The notes below the pieces were generated by a model. It saw only the letters and a list, made by a program, of their open reading frames with translations. It was not told where the DNA came from and did no database searches. From NCBI RefSeq assembly GCF_004124325.1, contig NZ_QBDT01000001.1:2480001-2544000 (forward strand): 64,000 bases of DNA, in the 5' to 3' direction. The translations under genes and the position numbers were made by a program. Source of the DNA: Streptomyces sp. L2. GTDB taxonomy: Bacteria > Actinomycetota > Actinomycetes > Streptomycetales > Streptomycetaceae. This document shows, in pieces, positions 19,182 to 26,537 of this stretch (within the stretch, counting starts at the first letter, position 1; every line of letters begins with the position of its first letter).

Positions 19182-20219
19182 GTGACGAGCACCGATCAGC
19201 AGCCGTTCCTCTCCGTCAAGGACCTCAGGGTCCACTTCTCCACCGAGGACGGCATCGTCAAGGCCGTCGACGGACTCAGCTTCGACCTGGCCAAGGGGCA
19301 GACCCTCGGCATCGTGGGCGAGTCGGGCTCCGGCAAGTCCGTGACCAACCTGACGATCCTGGGCCTCCACGACCCGGACCGCACGTCGATCGACGGCGAG
19401 ATCCTGCTGGACGGCCAGGAACTGCTCACCACGCGTGAGCGGGATCTGGAGCGGCTCCGCGGCAACAAGATGTCCATGATCTTCCAGGACGCCTTGGCCT
19501 CGCTGTCGCCGTACCACACCATCGGCACGCAGATCGCCGAGACGTACCGCAAGCACACCGGTGCCTCCAAGTCCGAGTCCCGCAAGCGCGCGATCGAGAT
19601 GCTGCGCCGCGTCGGCATCCCGCAGCCGGACATGCGGGTGGACGACTACCCGCACCAGTTCTCCGGCGGTATGCGCCAGCGCGCGATGATCGCCATGGCG
19701 CTGGTCTGCGACCCCGAGCTGCTGATCGCCGACGAGCCGACCACCGCCCTCGACGTGACCGTCCAGGCGCAGATCATGGACCTGCTCAAGGACCTCCAGC
19801 GGGAGTTCGGCACCGCCATCATCTTCATCACGCACGACCTCGGTGTCATCGCCGACATCGCGGACGACGTACTGGTGATGTACGGCGGCCGGTGTGTGGA
19901 GCGCGGCACCAAGAAGGAGGTGCTGAGCGACCCCCAGCACCCCTACACCGTCGGTCTGCTGGGCTCCATGCCGAGCCTGAACGGCCCGGTGGACGTGCCG
20001 CTGTCACCGATTCCCGGCTCGCCGCCCTCGCTGCTCAACCCGCCGTCCGGCTGCCGCTTCCACCCGCGTTGCGCGTTCGCCGACCAGGTCGCGGACGGCA
20101 GGTGCTCCAAGGAGCGGCCGGTGCTGGAGGTCAGCGAGGGCCGTGGCTCCGCCTGCCACCTCACCCAGGAGCAGAAGCAGGAACTCTTCGCCGAACACGC
20201 CGCGAACCGGCACCACTGA
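19182..20219 (+). CDS. Oligopeptide ABC transporter ATPase (OppD-like; BldKD paralogue)
   Basis: The 345-aa ATPase starts at GTG after AGGAG. It has Walker [10 protein letters not shown], signature FSGGMRQR, Walker [13 protein letters not shown] and the C-terminal Cys motif ([16 protein letters not shown]). It is close to the 37516-38580 protein over its length. It is the fourth gene of the plus-strand importer operon. Confidence 0.95.
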   Translation: MTSTDQQPFLSVKDLRVHFSTEDGIVKAVDGLSFDLAKGQTLGIVGESGSGKSVTNLTILGLHDPDRTSIDGEILLDGQELLTTRERDLERLRGNKMSMIFQDALASLSPYHTIGTQIAETYRKHTGASKSESRKRAIEMLRRVGIPQPDMRVDDYPHQFSGGMRQRAMIAMALVCDPELLIADEPTTALDVTVQAQIMDLLKDLQREFGTAIIFITHDLGVIADIADDVLVMYGGRCVERGTKKEVLSDPQHPYTVGLLGSMPSLNGPVDVPLSPIPGSPPSLLNPPSGCRFHPRCAFADQVADGRCSKERPVLEVSEGRGSACHLTQEQKQELFAEHAANRHH

Positions 20220-20245
20220 CGGACACGAGACGGGACTTCACGACC

Positions 20246-21292
20246 ATGAGCAACAACCCCCTCCTGGACGTCTCCGGGCTGACGAAGCACTTCCCCATCA
20301 AGGGCGGCTTCCCGATCCGGCGGACCGTCGGTGCGGTGCAGGCGGTGGACGGCCTGGACTTCCAGGTCTCCGAGGGCGAGAGCCTGGGCCTCGTCGGCGA
20401 GTCGGGCTGCGGCAAGTCGACCACCGGCCGGCTGATCACCCGCCTGCTGGAGCCGACCGGCGGCAAGATCCTCTACCGGGGTCAGGACATCACCCACGCG
20501 AGCCGCAGGGGTCTGGCGCCGATCCGGTCCGAGATCCAGATGATCTTCCAGGACCCGTACGCCTCCCTGAACCCCCGCCAGACGGTCGGCAAGATCATCT
20601 CTGGCCCGATGGAGATCAACGGCATCAACCCGGCCGGCGGCCGGGAGGCGCGGGTCCGTGAGCTGCTGGAGATCGTCGGCCTCAATCCCGAGCACTACAA
20701 CCGCTTCCCGCACGAGTTCTCCGGCGGCCAGCGCCAGCGCATCGGCGTCGCCCGCGCGCTCGCCCTGGAGCCGAAGCTGATCGTGGCGGACGAGCCGGTC
20801 TCGGCCCTGGACGTCTCGATCCAGGCGCAGGTCGTCAACCTGCTCCAGAAGGTCCAGAACGAGCTGGGCATCGCGTTCGTCTTCATCGCCCACGACCTGG
20901 CGATCGTCCGGCACTTCTCCCAGCGCGTCGCGGTCATGTACCTCGGCAAGATCGTGGAGATCGCCGACCGCGCGGACATCTACGACAACCCGCGCCACCC
21001 GTACACCCGGGCCCTGCTCTCCGCGGTCCCCGAGGCGACGGTGGACGAGGAGCCCCGCGAGCGCATCCGCCTGGTCGGTGACGTCCCGTCCCCGATCAAC
21101 CCGCCGTCCGGCTGCCGCTTCCGCACCCGCTGCTGGAAGGCGACGGAGAAGTGCGCGACCGAGGCCCCGCCGCTGGTCCAGGTCGAGGGCAACAAGCCGG
21201 GCCACCTGACGGCCTGCCACTACCCCGAGACCGGCGAGACGGTTCCGGCCCCCCGCGCCTCCACGGAGACGCTCGGCAAGACCCTCTCCTAG
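20246..21292 (+). CDS. Oligopeptide ABC transporter ATPase (OppF-like; BldKE paralogue)
   Basis: The 348-aa ATPase starts MSNNPLLDVSGLTKHFP. It has Walker [10 protein letters not shown], signature FSGGQRQR, Walker [13 protein letters not shown] and the Cys motif [18 protein letters not shown]. It shares long identical stretches with the 36329-37465 protein ([26 protein letters not shown]). A longer reading frame back to 19892 overlaps the preceding gene and is not credible. It is the last gene of the operon; a hairpin terminator lies about 110 bp downstream. Confidence 0.95.
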   Translation: MSNNPLLDVSGLTKHFPIKGGFPIRRTVGAVQAVDGLDFQVSEGESLGLVGESGCGKSTTGRLITRLLEPTGGKILYRGQDITHASRRGLAPIRSEIQMIFQDPYASLNPRQTVGKIISGPMEINGINPAGGREARVRELLEIVGLNPEHYNRFPHEFSGGQRQRIGVARALALEPKLIVADEPVSALDVSIQAQVVNLLQKVQNELGIAFVFIAHDLAIVRHFSQRVAVMYLGKIVEIADRADIYDNPRHPYTRALLSAVPEATVDEEPRERIRLVGDVPSPINPPSGCRFRTRCWKATEKCATEAPPLVQVEGNKPGHLTACHYPETGETVPAPRASTETLGKTLS

Positions 21293-21398
21293 AACCCCGA
21301 CGCGGCGGCCGGCACACCCCTTTACCGCCGGCCGCCCCGTACGGAACGGACCTTCCCGGCCCATTGACCCGAGCCCAAGAACGTCCGCTCCAGGGGAC

Positions 21399-21436
21399 GA
21401 AGACCCGCGCTTACCCAGGCGCGGGTCTTCTTCTTG
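21399..21436 (+). terminator. Intrinsic-type terminator of the plus-strand peptide-importer operon
   Basis: GAAGACCCGCGC (21399-21410) pairs perfectly with GCGCGGGTCTTC (21419-21430) around an 8-nt loop. A T-rich tail (TTCTTG) follows. It lies 107 bp after the last ATPase gene. Confidence 0.85.
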
Positions 21437-21461
21437 CCCGGCCGGCCGCCAGATCGCATTC

Positions 21462-21475
21462 TTGAACGCGTTCAA
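21462..21475. promoter_or_regulatory. 14-bp perfect palindrome, TetR-family-type operator candidate
   Basis: TTGAACGCGTTCAA is a perfect palindrome in the short intergenic region upstream of the transglutaminase-like gene. It fits the TnnAACnnGTTnnA form known for KstR, and other TetR-family operators have similar cores. No TetR gene is in the window, so a regulator encoded elsewhere would be needed. Confidence 0.5.
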
Positions 21476-21532
21476 AATCTCTGGGATGCTGGGCCGGGCC
21501 GCGAGAGGCGGTACGGACGGGAGGAGCCGGTC

Positions 21533-22285
21533 ATGGTGAGTTCGCTGCTGATGCCGCGCGGGCGGCCCCGGGCGGCAGACGCCGCGGACCGTGCGGCGCC
21601 CGGCTCCACGGCGCCGACGCCGATCCTCGACTGGGAGCATCCCCGGGTCCTGGCCGCCGTACGGAGCATCGCCGGCCCAGCGGGCGGTGAGCCCGCCGTG
21701 GCCGCTCTCCGCCGCGCGCACCGGTGGATATCCGCGGAGGTACGGCCGGTGTACTCGGTGGAGGAGGCACGGCCGGTCTCGGAAGTCCTGCGGCTCGGAC
21801 GGGGCTCGTGCAGTCAGCGGATGGCCGTCCTGGAGGCGGTGGCCAGGGCCTGGGGCGTGCCCACCCGGGTTCGCGGTCTCGTCGTGGACGGCACGTTCTG
21901 GTACCCCCGCTTTCCCCGGCTCCGCCGCCTCGTCCCCCACCACGTGGTCCTGGCCTGGCCGGAGTTCCACGTCGACGGGGCCTGGCTCCCAGTGTCCCGG
22001 CTCTTCGCCGAAACCACCGCCGCCCGGTCCACCGGGGAATTCACGAACTCCGGCACCGAGACCCTCTTCGAGGCGCTGTCGCGGACCGGCATCGACTGGG
22101 ACGGGGACGGATCGAGCGCCTGCCCGGCATCAGCCGGCCGCTGCGACCTCTCGGCCCACCTCCGCCTCGACCTCGGCCGCTTCGACTCCCGCGACCAACT
22201 CTTCGCCCGACACGGCCAGACGCTGTGCACCGCGGCACGCTTCCTGGCCGAACCGGTCCTGGGCCGACGGGCAGCCGGCGTGTGA
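21533..22285 (+). CDS. Transglutaminase-like superfamily protein
   Basis: The 250-aa protein has no signal peptide. The core has Cys93 in GRGSCSQRMAVLEAVARAWG and a His pair at 136-137 in PHHVVLAWPEFHVDG, which fits the Cys-His(-Asp) set of transglutaminase-like proteins. These often act as proteases or peptide-modifying enzymes. The ATG at 21533 is chosen because GGAGGAG lies 7 nt upstream; the frame opens earlier but crosses the palindrome. The gene stands alone between the importer operon and the convergent HATPase gene. The substrate is unknown. Confidence 0.8.
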   Translation: MVSSLLMPRGRPRAADAADRAAPGSTAPTPILDWEHPRVLAAVRSIAGPAGGEPAVAALRRAHRWISAEVRPVYSVEEARPVSEVLRLGRGSCSQRMAVLEAVARAWGVPTRVRGLVVDGTFWYPRFPRLRRLVPHHVVLAWPEFHVDGAWLPVSRLFAETTAARSTGEFTNSGTETLFEALSRTGIDWDGDGSSACPASAGRCDLSAHLRLDLGRFDSRDQLFARHGQTLCTAARFLAEPVLGRRAAGV

Positions 22286-22331
22286 GTGGAAGGTTCGGGC
22301 CACGTCCGTCGCCCGAGAACCCCAGGGCCGC

Positions 22332-22742
22332 TCAGGCGGCCTTGAGTTCGCACCACACGAACTTCCCCCTGTTACCGAATCTCGCCGAGGGCTGCCACCC
22401 CCAGTAGTCCGCGCACGCCTTGACCAGGCCCAGGCCCCGGCCGTCCTCCAGCTCGGTGACTTGGCTGAGCGGTTTCGGTGGCTCAGGAGGGGCCGGGTCG
22501 GTGTCCCACGCGCCGATCCACACCACCCCCTCTACGGTCCTGCGCACCCTGAGCGCCGCCGGCCCCTTCGTGTGCCGTACGGCGTTGGAGACCAACTCCG
22601 CCGCGAGGAGTTCGGCCGTGTCCACGAGCCCGATCAGACCGTGCAGGGTCAGGATCAGGCGCAGGGTGCGGCGGGAGACGGTCACTGCTCTGAGGTCGTT
22701 GGGGATGTAGAGGGTGTAGTCCCAGGTCTCGGTTTCGGGCAT
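22332..22742 (-). CDS. Anti-sigma-factor-like ATP-binding protein (HATPase_c)
   Basis: The 136-aa single-domain protein has the N box AAELVSNAVRHT and the G1 box DGRGLGLVKACADYWG of SpoIIAB/RsbW-like ATPases. It is divergent from an XRE regulator that is followed by DUF397 genes. This is the gene set of the AbaA and WhiJ loci in S. coelicolor (established knowledge for that arrangement). It could act as a serine kinase/anti-sigma factor or as a partner of the XRE protein. Confidence 0.88.
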   Translation of the reverse strand: MPETETWDYTLYIPNDLRAVTVSRRTLRLILTLHGLIGLVDTAELLAAELVSNAVRHTKGPAALRVRRTVEGVVWIGAWDTDPAPPEPPKPLSQVTELEDGRGLGLVKACADYWGWQPSARFGNRGKFVWCELKAA

Positions 22743-22847
22743 GCGGGATCAACTCCGGTGGTGTGAGAGGGGAAAGAGGGCGCGCGGTGGCATTGCCGCA
22801 GCCGTCTTGGCAGGGCGGAGCGGTGCGCTTCCAACGCGTGAGCAGTA

Positions 22848-22858
22848 CGTCACTGACG
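22848..22858. promoter_or_regulatory. 11-bp palindrome upstream of the XRE promoter
   Basis: CGTCACTGACG is a perfect palindrome with a central C. It lies 13 bp before the -35 of the XRE gene, in the shared region with the divergent HATPase gene. It is a candidate operator for the XRE protein. Confidence 0.35.
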
Positions 22859-22871
22859 GTAGGGGTCAATT

Positions 22872-22899
22872 TTGGTCCCGCGCAAGTCGTTGCCATAAT
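22872..22899 (+). promoter_or_regulatory. Housekeeping-type promoter of the XRE gene
   Basis: TTGGTC (22872-22877) and CATAAT (22894-22899) are spaced by 16 bp. This is close to the HrdB consensus and lies about 54 bp before the ATG. Confidence 0.55.
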
Positions 22900-22952
22900 C
22901 TGACGCCGAACGAGTCATCGCCCTACGGCAGTTGCCGGACCTGGAGGAAGCC

Positions 22953-23804
22953 ATGCCACGCAGGCAGCAGGCCACTGCACGGCAGCAGCGCCTGGGGGCT
23001 GAGCTGCGAAAGCTTCGGGAGGCCGCAGGACTCAAAGGGCGTGAAGCCGCAGCGCTGCTCGGTACCGATTCCGCTCAGGTGAGCCAGTTCGAAGCGGGCC
23101 TGGCGGGTGTCAGCGAGGAGCGCCTGCGTCGGATTGCGGGGCACTACGCCTGCACGGACGCGGATTTGGTGGACGCGCTGGCCACGATGACGAGCGATCG
23201 GACACGCGGTTGGTGGGAGGAGTACCGGGGCCTCCTCCCGACCTCCTTCCTGGACCTGTCGGAGCTGGAGTACTACGCCGCCTATCGGCGAGACGTGGAG
23301 TTCCTGCACGTTCCCGGACTGCTCCAGACGGAGAACTGCGCACGGGCACTCTTCTCATCCCGGGTTCCAGAACTTCCCGAGGACGAGCTGGAGCTGCGGG
23401 TTCAGCACCGCATGCAGCGGCGGGCCATCCTGGAGAAGCCGTCACCGACCGCGTACGAAGCGGTGATGCACGAGGCGGCGCTCCGCATGATGGTCAGCAG
23501 TCGCGCTGACGCACACGCTCAACTCGCCCGCGTCCTGGAGCTCTCCGAAGCGGAGCACATCACGGTGCGGGTGATTCCCTTCGCCCTGGAGCACTTCATC
23601 GACCTCGGCTCCGCCATGGTGTACGCGGGCGGCACAGTACCCAAATTGGACACGGTCGTACGCGACGGACCCCATGGCACTGTCTTCGTCGACTCCGAAG
23701 CGCAACTGGAAGTGTTCCGAACACACTTCCGTAGAGTGGAGGCGGCGTCGCTCACCCCGGCGCGATCGCGGGACTTCATCCACGGACTCTCGAAGGAACT
23801 GTGA
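22953..23804 (+). CDS. XRE-family transcriptional regulator with DUF5753 (WhiJ/AbaA-OrfB type)
   Basis: The 283-aa protein has an N-terminal helix-turn-helix (residues about 10-65: AELRKLREAAGLKGREAAAL; SQFEAGLAGVSEERL). A DUF5753 ligand/partner domain follows (ELEYYAAYRRDVEFLHVPGL; TVRVIPFALEHF). ATG 22953 is preceded by GGAGGAAG; a TTG seven codons upstream is the only competitor. It lies 7 bp before a DUF397 gene. These pairs are multi-copy in Streptomyces and several affect development. Confidence 0.92.
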   Translation: MPRRQQATARQQRLGAELRKLREAAGLKGREAAALLGTDSAQVSQFEAGLAGVSEERLRRIAGHYACTDADLVDALATMTSDRTRGWWEEYRGLLPTSFLDLSELEYYAAYRRDVEFLHVPGLLQTENCARALFSSRVPELPEDELELRVQHRMQRRAILEKPSPTAYEAVMHEAALRMMVSSRADAHAQLARVLELSEAEHITVRVIPFALEHFIDLGSAMVYAGGTVPKLDTVVRDGPHGTVFVDSEAQLEVFRTHFRRVEAASLTPARSRDFIHGLSKEL

Positions 23805-23811
23805 GGCACCC

Positions 23812-24009
23812 ATGGACAACGTCGATCAATGGCGCAAGTCGTCCTACTCCGGAGGCGGCGACGGCAATGCCTGTGTTGAGATTGCCCACCGGCGCTCCCA
23901 CGTAGCGGTCCGCGACTCCAAGGCCCCGGCCAGAGCAACCCTCACCTTCCCGAGCGGAGCATTCGTCCCCTTCCTTGACGCGCTGAAGGCCACGCGCCCA
24001 GGGCACTGA
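23812..24009 (+). CDS. DUF397 protein, copy 1
   Basis: The 65-aa protein begins MDNVDQWRKSSYSGGGDGNA and continues with CVEIA, VAVRDSK and FLDALK, the DUF397 signature. It follows the XRE gene by 7 bp and is likely co-transcribed with it. Family members act with the XRE protein, perhaps as antagonists. Confidence 0.9.
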   Translation: MDNVDQWRKSSYSGGGDGNACVEIAHRRSHVAVRDSKAPARATLTFPSGAFVPFLDALKATRPGH

Positions 24010-24012
24010 CGT

Positions 24013-24048
24013 CACGACCTCATCCATGGACTGCCCAAGGAGCTGTGA
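24013..24048 (+). pseudogene. Vestige of the 3' end of a second XRE gene
   Basis: In frame, this stretch reads HDLIHGLPKEL and a stop. The intact XRE protein ends RDFIHGLSKEL and a stop, also just before a DUF397 gene. It is the last 12 codons of a lost XRE copy, left when an XRE-DUF397 unit was duplicated or recombined. The vestige stop TGA overlaps the ATG of the second DUF397 gene. Confidence 0.8.
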
Positions 24049-24248
24049 TGCGCATGTCCCCTCTGCCCGACACCTGGCGGAAGTCGTCCTACTCCGGGAG
24101 TGGTGACGGCAACGCCTGTGTCGAGATCGCCGAAGGCACCACCCACATATCCATCCGCGACTCCAAGAACCCGGCCCACAGCACGCTCACCGTCCCCGCC
24201 GCCGCCTTCACCCCCTTCGTCAACGCCCTGAAGGTCACGCCGGTTTGA
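24048..24248 (+). CDS. DUF397 protein, copy 2
   Basis: The 66-aa protein has the same signature as copy 1 (TWRKSSYSGSGDGNACVEIA; ISIRDSKNPAHSTLTV). The ATG at 24048 overlaps the stop of the XRE vestige (TGATG), the coupling once used with the missing XRE gene. A GTG one codon upstream is possible. The 3' end overlaps the convergent GNAT gene by 14 bp. Confidence 0.88.
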   Translation: MRMSPLPDTWRKSSYSGSGDGNACVEIAEGTTHISIRDSKNPAHSTLTVPAAAFTPFVNALKVTPV

Positions 24249-25179
24249 TCAGCGGTGCGTCCCGGGAGAGTTCTCGGAAGCCGACGCCGTAGAAGAGGGT
24301 GCGGGCCTTGGGGAAGCCGGGGGCGCCGAGGCAGGCGACCGTGGCGTGGGTGGCGCCGGCCTCTCGTGCCCGGTGCATGCCGTGGAGGAGCATCGCTCGC
24401 GCCAGGCCCTGGCGGCGGTAGTCGGGGTGGGTGCCGACTGGTTCGAACTCGGCCGTGTGGTTCGCCTCGTCGAGCCACATGATCGTGGACGCCGCGAGCG
24501 TGCCGTCCGGGGCCTCGATCAGGATGTGCAGGTCGGGGCGGTAGCCCGCCGTGTGCAGGAGGCCCTGGTAGGACTCGGTGGTGAACGAGGAGGGGGCCCA
24601 GGCGTCGACGTGGGCGCGGACCGCGGCTTCCGGGCCGGTCTCCTCGGCGGTGCGGAAGCGGAAGCCGGCGGGGAGGACGGGCCGGTCGATGTCGGTGAGG
24701 TCCCGTTCGTTGAGCTGGGTCCAGGCGCCGGTGTCGCCGAGTGCGGCCGGGTCGGTGGTGTAGCCGTGGGCCGTCCAGCGGGTCAGGGCGAACTCGTCGG
24801 CGGCGCTCGGGATCACCGAACGCTCCAGTCCGGCCGCCGTACCCTCGTACCAGTCGATCACCGCGTCGACCAGCCCGGTGTGCGCGGGATGGACCTGGTA
24901 CGTCAGGGAGGCGCCGGTGACCTCCCTGACCGAGCCGTCGCCGCGCCGCACCCGGTGCGGGAGGCGGGCCCAGCCCCACGCGACCAGCTCGCCGTCGGCG
25001 AACCACAGCCGGCGCGGCCAGCCGCTGCCCTGGGCGGTGTGGTCCTTGCCCCAGTTCCAGGCCAGCTCGCCGTACGTGGCCTCGCAGTTCAGCAGGTCCG
25101 GGCGGAGGGCGGTGACACGCTGGGCCAGGCCCTGCATCAGCTGGACGTCCGCGGCCGTGAGGAGCTCCAGGTTCGCCAT
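24235..25179 (-). CDS. GNAT family N-acetyltransferase
   Basis: The 314-aa protein has a C-terminal GNAT domain with the acetyl-CoA loop HPDYRRQGLARAMLLHGMHR and the fold end TLFYGVGFREL. The N-terminal half (LTYQVHPAHTGLVDAVIDWY) looks like a second, degenerate GNAT-type domain. It lies 64 bp after the VOC gene and may be the last member of the RiPP-like operon or stand alone. The acceptor is unknown. Confidence 0.85.
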   Translation of the reverse strand: MANLELLTAADVQLMQGLAQRVTALRPDLLNCEATYGELAWNWGKDHTAQGSGWPRRLWFADGELVAWGWARLPHRVRRGDGSVREVTGASLTYQVHPAHTGLVDAVIDWYEGTAAGLERSVIPSAADEFALTRWTAHGYTTDPAALGDTGAWTQLNERDLTDIDRPVLPAGFRFRTAEETGPEAAVRAHVDAWAPSSFTTESYQGLLHTAGYRPDLHILIEAPDGTLAASTIMWLDEANHTAEFEPVGTHPDYRRQGLARAMLLHGMHRAREAGATHATVACLGAPGFPKARTLFYGVGFRELSRDAPLIKPA

Positions 25180-25243
25180 GGTGGGCCACTGTCCCAGAGT
25201 CCCGCCGGAGCCGTCGAACGGTTTTCGGGCCCGGCGGGCGCGC

Positions 25244-25630
25244 CTACGCCGGGCCGTCCAGGCCGAAGACCGTGCCGAAGGGGTCGGTGAACTGGCAGAT
25301 GCTGCGTTCCGCGCCGATGTCGAGCGGGCCCCGGTGGTGCGTGCAGCCGCGCGCCAGCAGGGCCTCGCGCGTGGCGTTCACGCTCTCCACCGCCCAGTAG
25401 ACGACCGGGCTTCCGCCACGGGGGTTCCGCTCGTCGTCGGCCGGGTGGAAGCCCAACTCGACTCCCCCGCTGGTGTCGATCCAGGCGAACACGGACGTCC
25501 CGTCCCGGTCCACGTGTACCTCGGCCCCCAGGGTCTTCCCCCACCAGCGGGCGGAGGCTTCCGGGTCGTCGGCGAACACCATGACGGCCCGCACGCCTCG
25601 GACGGCGACGGCCGATGCCTGTGTAGTCAT
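25244..25630 (-). CDS. VOC/glyoxalase-family protein
   Basis: The 128-aa protein is one vicinal-oxygen-chelate unit pair (VMVFADDPEASARWWGKTLG; ERSICQFTDPFGTVFGLDGP). The likely metal or substrate residues are in GGVELGFHPADDE and the end. Such proteins are isomerases, dioxygenases or resistance proteins. It starts 7 bp after the flavin reductase stop, so it is probably in the same transcript. Confidence 0.85.
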   Translation of the reverse strand: MTTQASAVAVRGVRAVMVFADDPEASARWWGKTLGAEVHVDRDGTSVFAWIDTSGGVELGFHPADDERNPRGGSPVVYWAVESVNATREALLARGCTHHRGPLDIGAERSICQFTDPFGTVFGLDGPA

Positions 25631-25637
25631 GATCAGA

Positions 25638-26537
25638 TCATCGGGCCTGGCCGCCTCCGCCCGCCAGTTGATCGGCTCGCGGCATCGGCGCCGGGCCCTC
25701 GTGGTACCCCCCGTCCGCGAAGAGCAGGGTCCGGCTGGCCGTGCGGGCGTGGTGCTCGACCGTGCCCAGGATCAGGAGGTGGTCGCCGGCCGGTACGACG
25801 TCGTGGCGGCGGCAGCAGAGCAGGGCGGCGGTGCCGGGGAGGAGCGGTTCTCCGTGCGGGCCGGGACGCGTCACCAGGTCCCGGAAGCGGTCGCCGGGGG
25901 CGGTGAAGCGGGCTGCCAGGGGGCGTTGGTCCGCCGCCAGGACGTTGACCGCGAAGTACTCGGCCGTCGTGAAGGCGGATCTGCTGCGGGAGGACAGGGC
26001 CAGGCACCAGAGGATGAGGGGCGGGGCCAGGGACACGGACGTGAAGGAGTTCACCGTCACCCCGGCGGGGGCGTGGTGCGGACCGCCCGCGCAGGTGACG
26101 ACCGTGACTCCGGTCGCGTACCGGCCGAGGACGTCGCGCAGTGCCCGCGCGCCGGTACCCCCCGGCGCGGCCCGCCGCGGCGCCACCGAGCCCGACCCCA
26201 CTGCCGGACCCGGCCCCGCCACCGGGCCCATCCCCGCTGCCGAGCCCGACCCCGCCACCGAGCCCGACCCCACTGCCGGACCCGACCCCGCCACCGGGCC
26301 CATCCCCGCTGCCGAGCCCGTCCCCGCCACCGAGCCAGTCCCCGGCGCCAAGCTGCTCCCCGCCACCGAGCCGGTCCCCGGCGCCGGCTCGGTCGCGGCC
26401 CCGGCCTCCGCTCCCGCTGCCCACTCGGCCGCGGACCCGGCTTCCACCCCCGCTGCCCACTCGGTCGCGGCCTCGGCCTCCGCCCCCGCCGCCGCTTCGG
26501 ACGCCGTCCCCGCCTTCACCCCCGGTGCCGTCGTCAC
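25638..26537 (-). CDS. Flavin reductase-like protein with a long repeat-encoded N-terminal tail
   Basis: The 299-aa protein has its flavin_Reduct domain at about residues 130-285 (DVLGRYATGVTVVTC; PAGVTVNSFTSVSLAPPLI; FAVNVLAADQ). These are FMN-binding motifs of the short-chain flavin reductases that feed two-component monooxygenases. The first 125 residues are Gly/Ala/Ser/Val low-complexity, partly made by a 72-bp DNA repeat. The ATG overlaps the TPR gene stop (ATGA). An internal start close to the domain is possible, but the overlap favours the long form. It is the only redox enzyme in the RiPP-like cluster. Confidence 0.85.
   Translation of the reverse strand: MTTAPGVKAGTASEAAAGAEAEAATEWAAGVEAGSAAEWAAGAEAGAATEPAPGTGSVAGSSLAPGTGSVAGTGSAAGMGPVAGSGPAVGSGSVAGSGSAAGMGPVAGPGPAVGSGSVAPRRAAPGGTGARALRDVLGRYATGVTVVTCAGGPHHAPAGVTVNSFTSVSLAPPLILWCLALSSRSRSAFTTAEYFAVNVLAADQRPLAARFTAPGDRFRDLVTRPGPHGEPLLPGTAALLCCRRHDVVPAGDHLLILGTVEHHARTASRTLLFADGGYHEGPAPMPRADQLAGGGGQAR
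26187..26340. repeat. 72-bp tandem repeat inside the flavin reductase gene
   Basis: The unit starting CGAGCCCGACCCCACTGCCG begins at 26187 and again at 26259, about two copies plus partial ones. The period of 72 bp keeps the frame (24 residues). It encodes the alternating VAGSG/AAGMG/PAVGSG tail. Confidence 0.8.

Noticed and set aside
19892..20245. 118-residue N-terminal extension of the last ATPase in the plus-strand importer
   Set aside because: It overlaps the preceding ATPase gene in another frame; the conserved start MSNNPLLDVSGL is at 20246.
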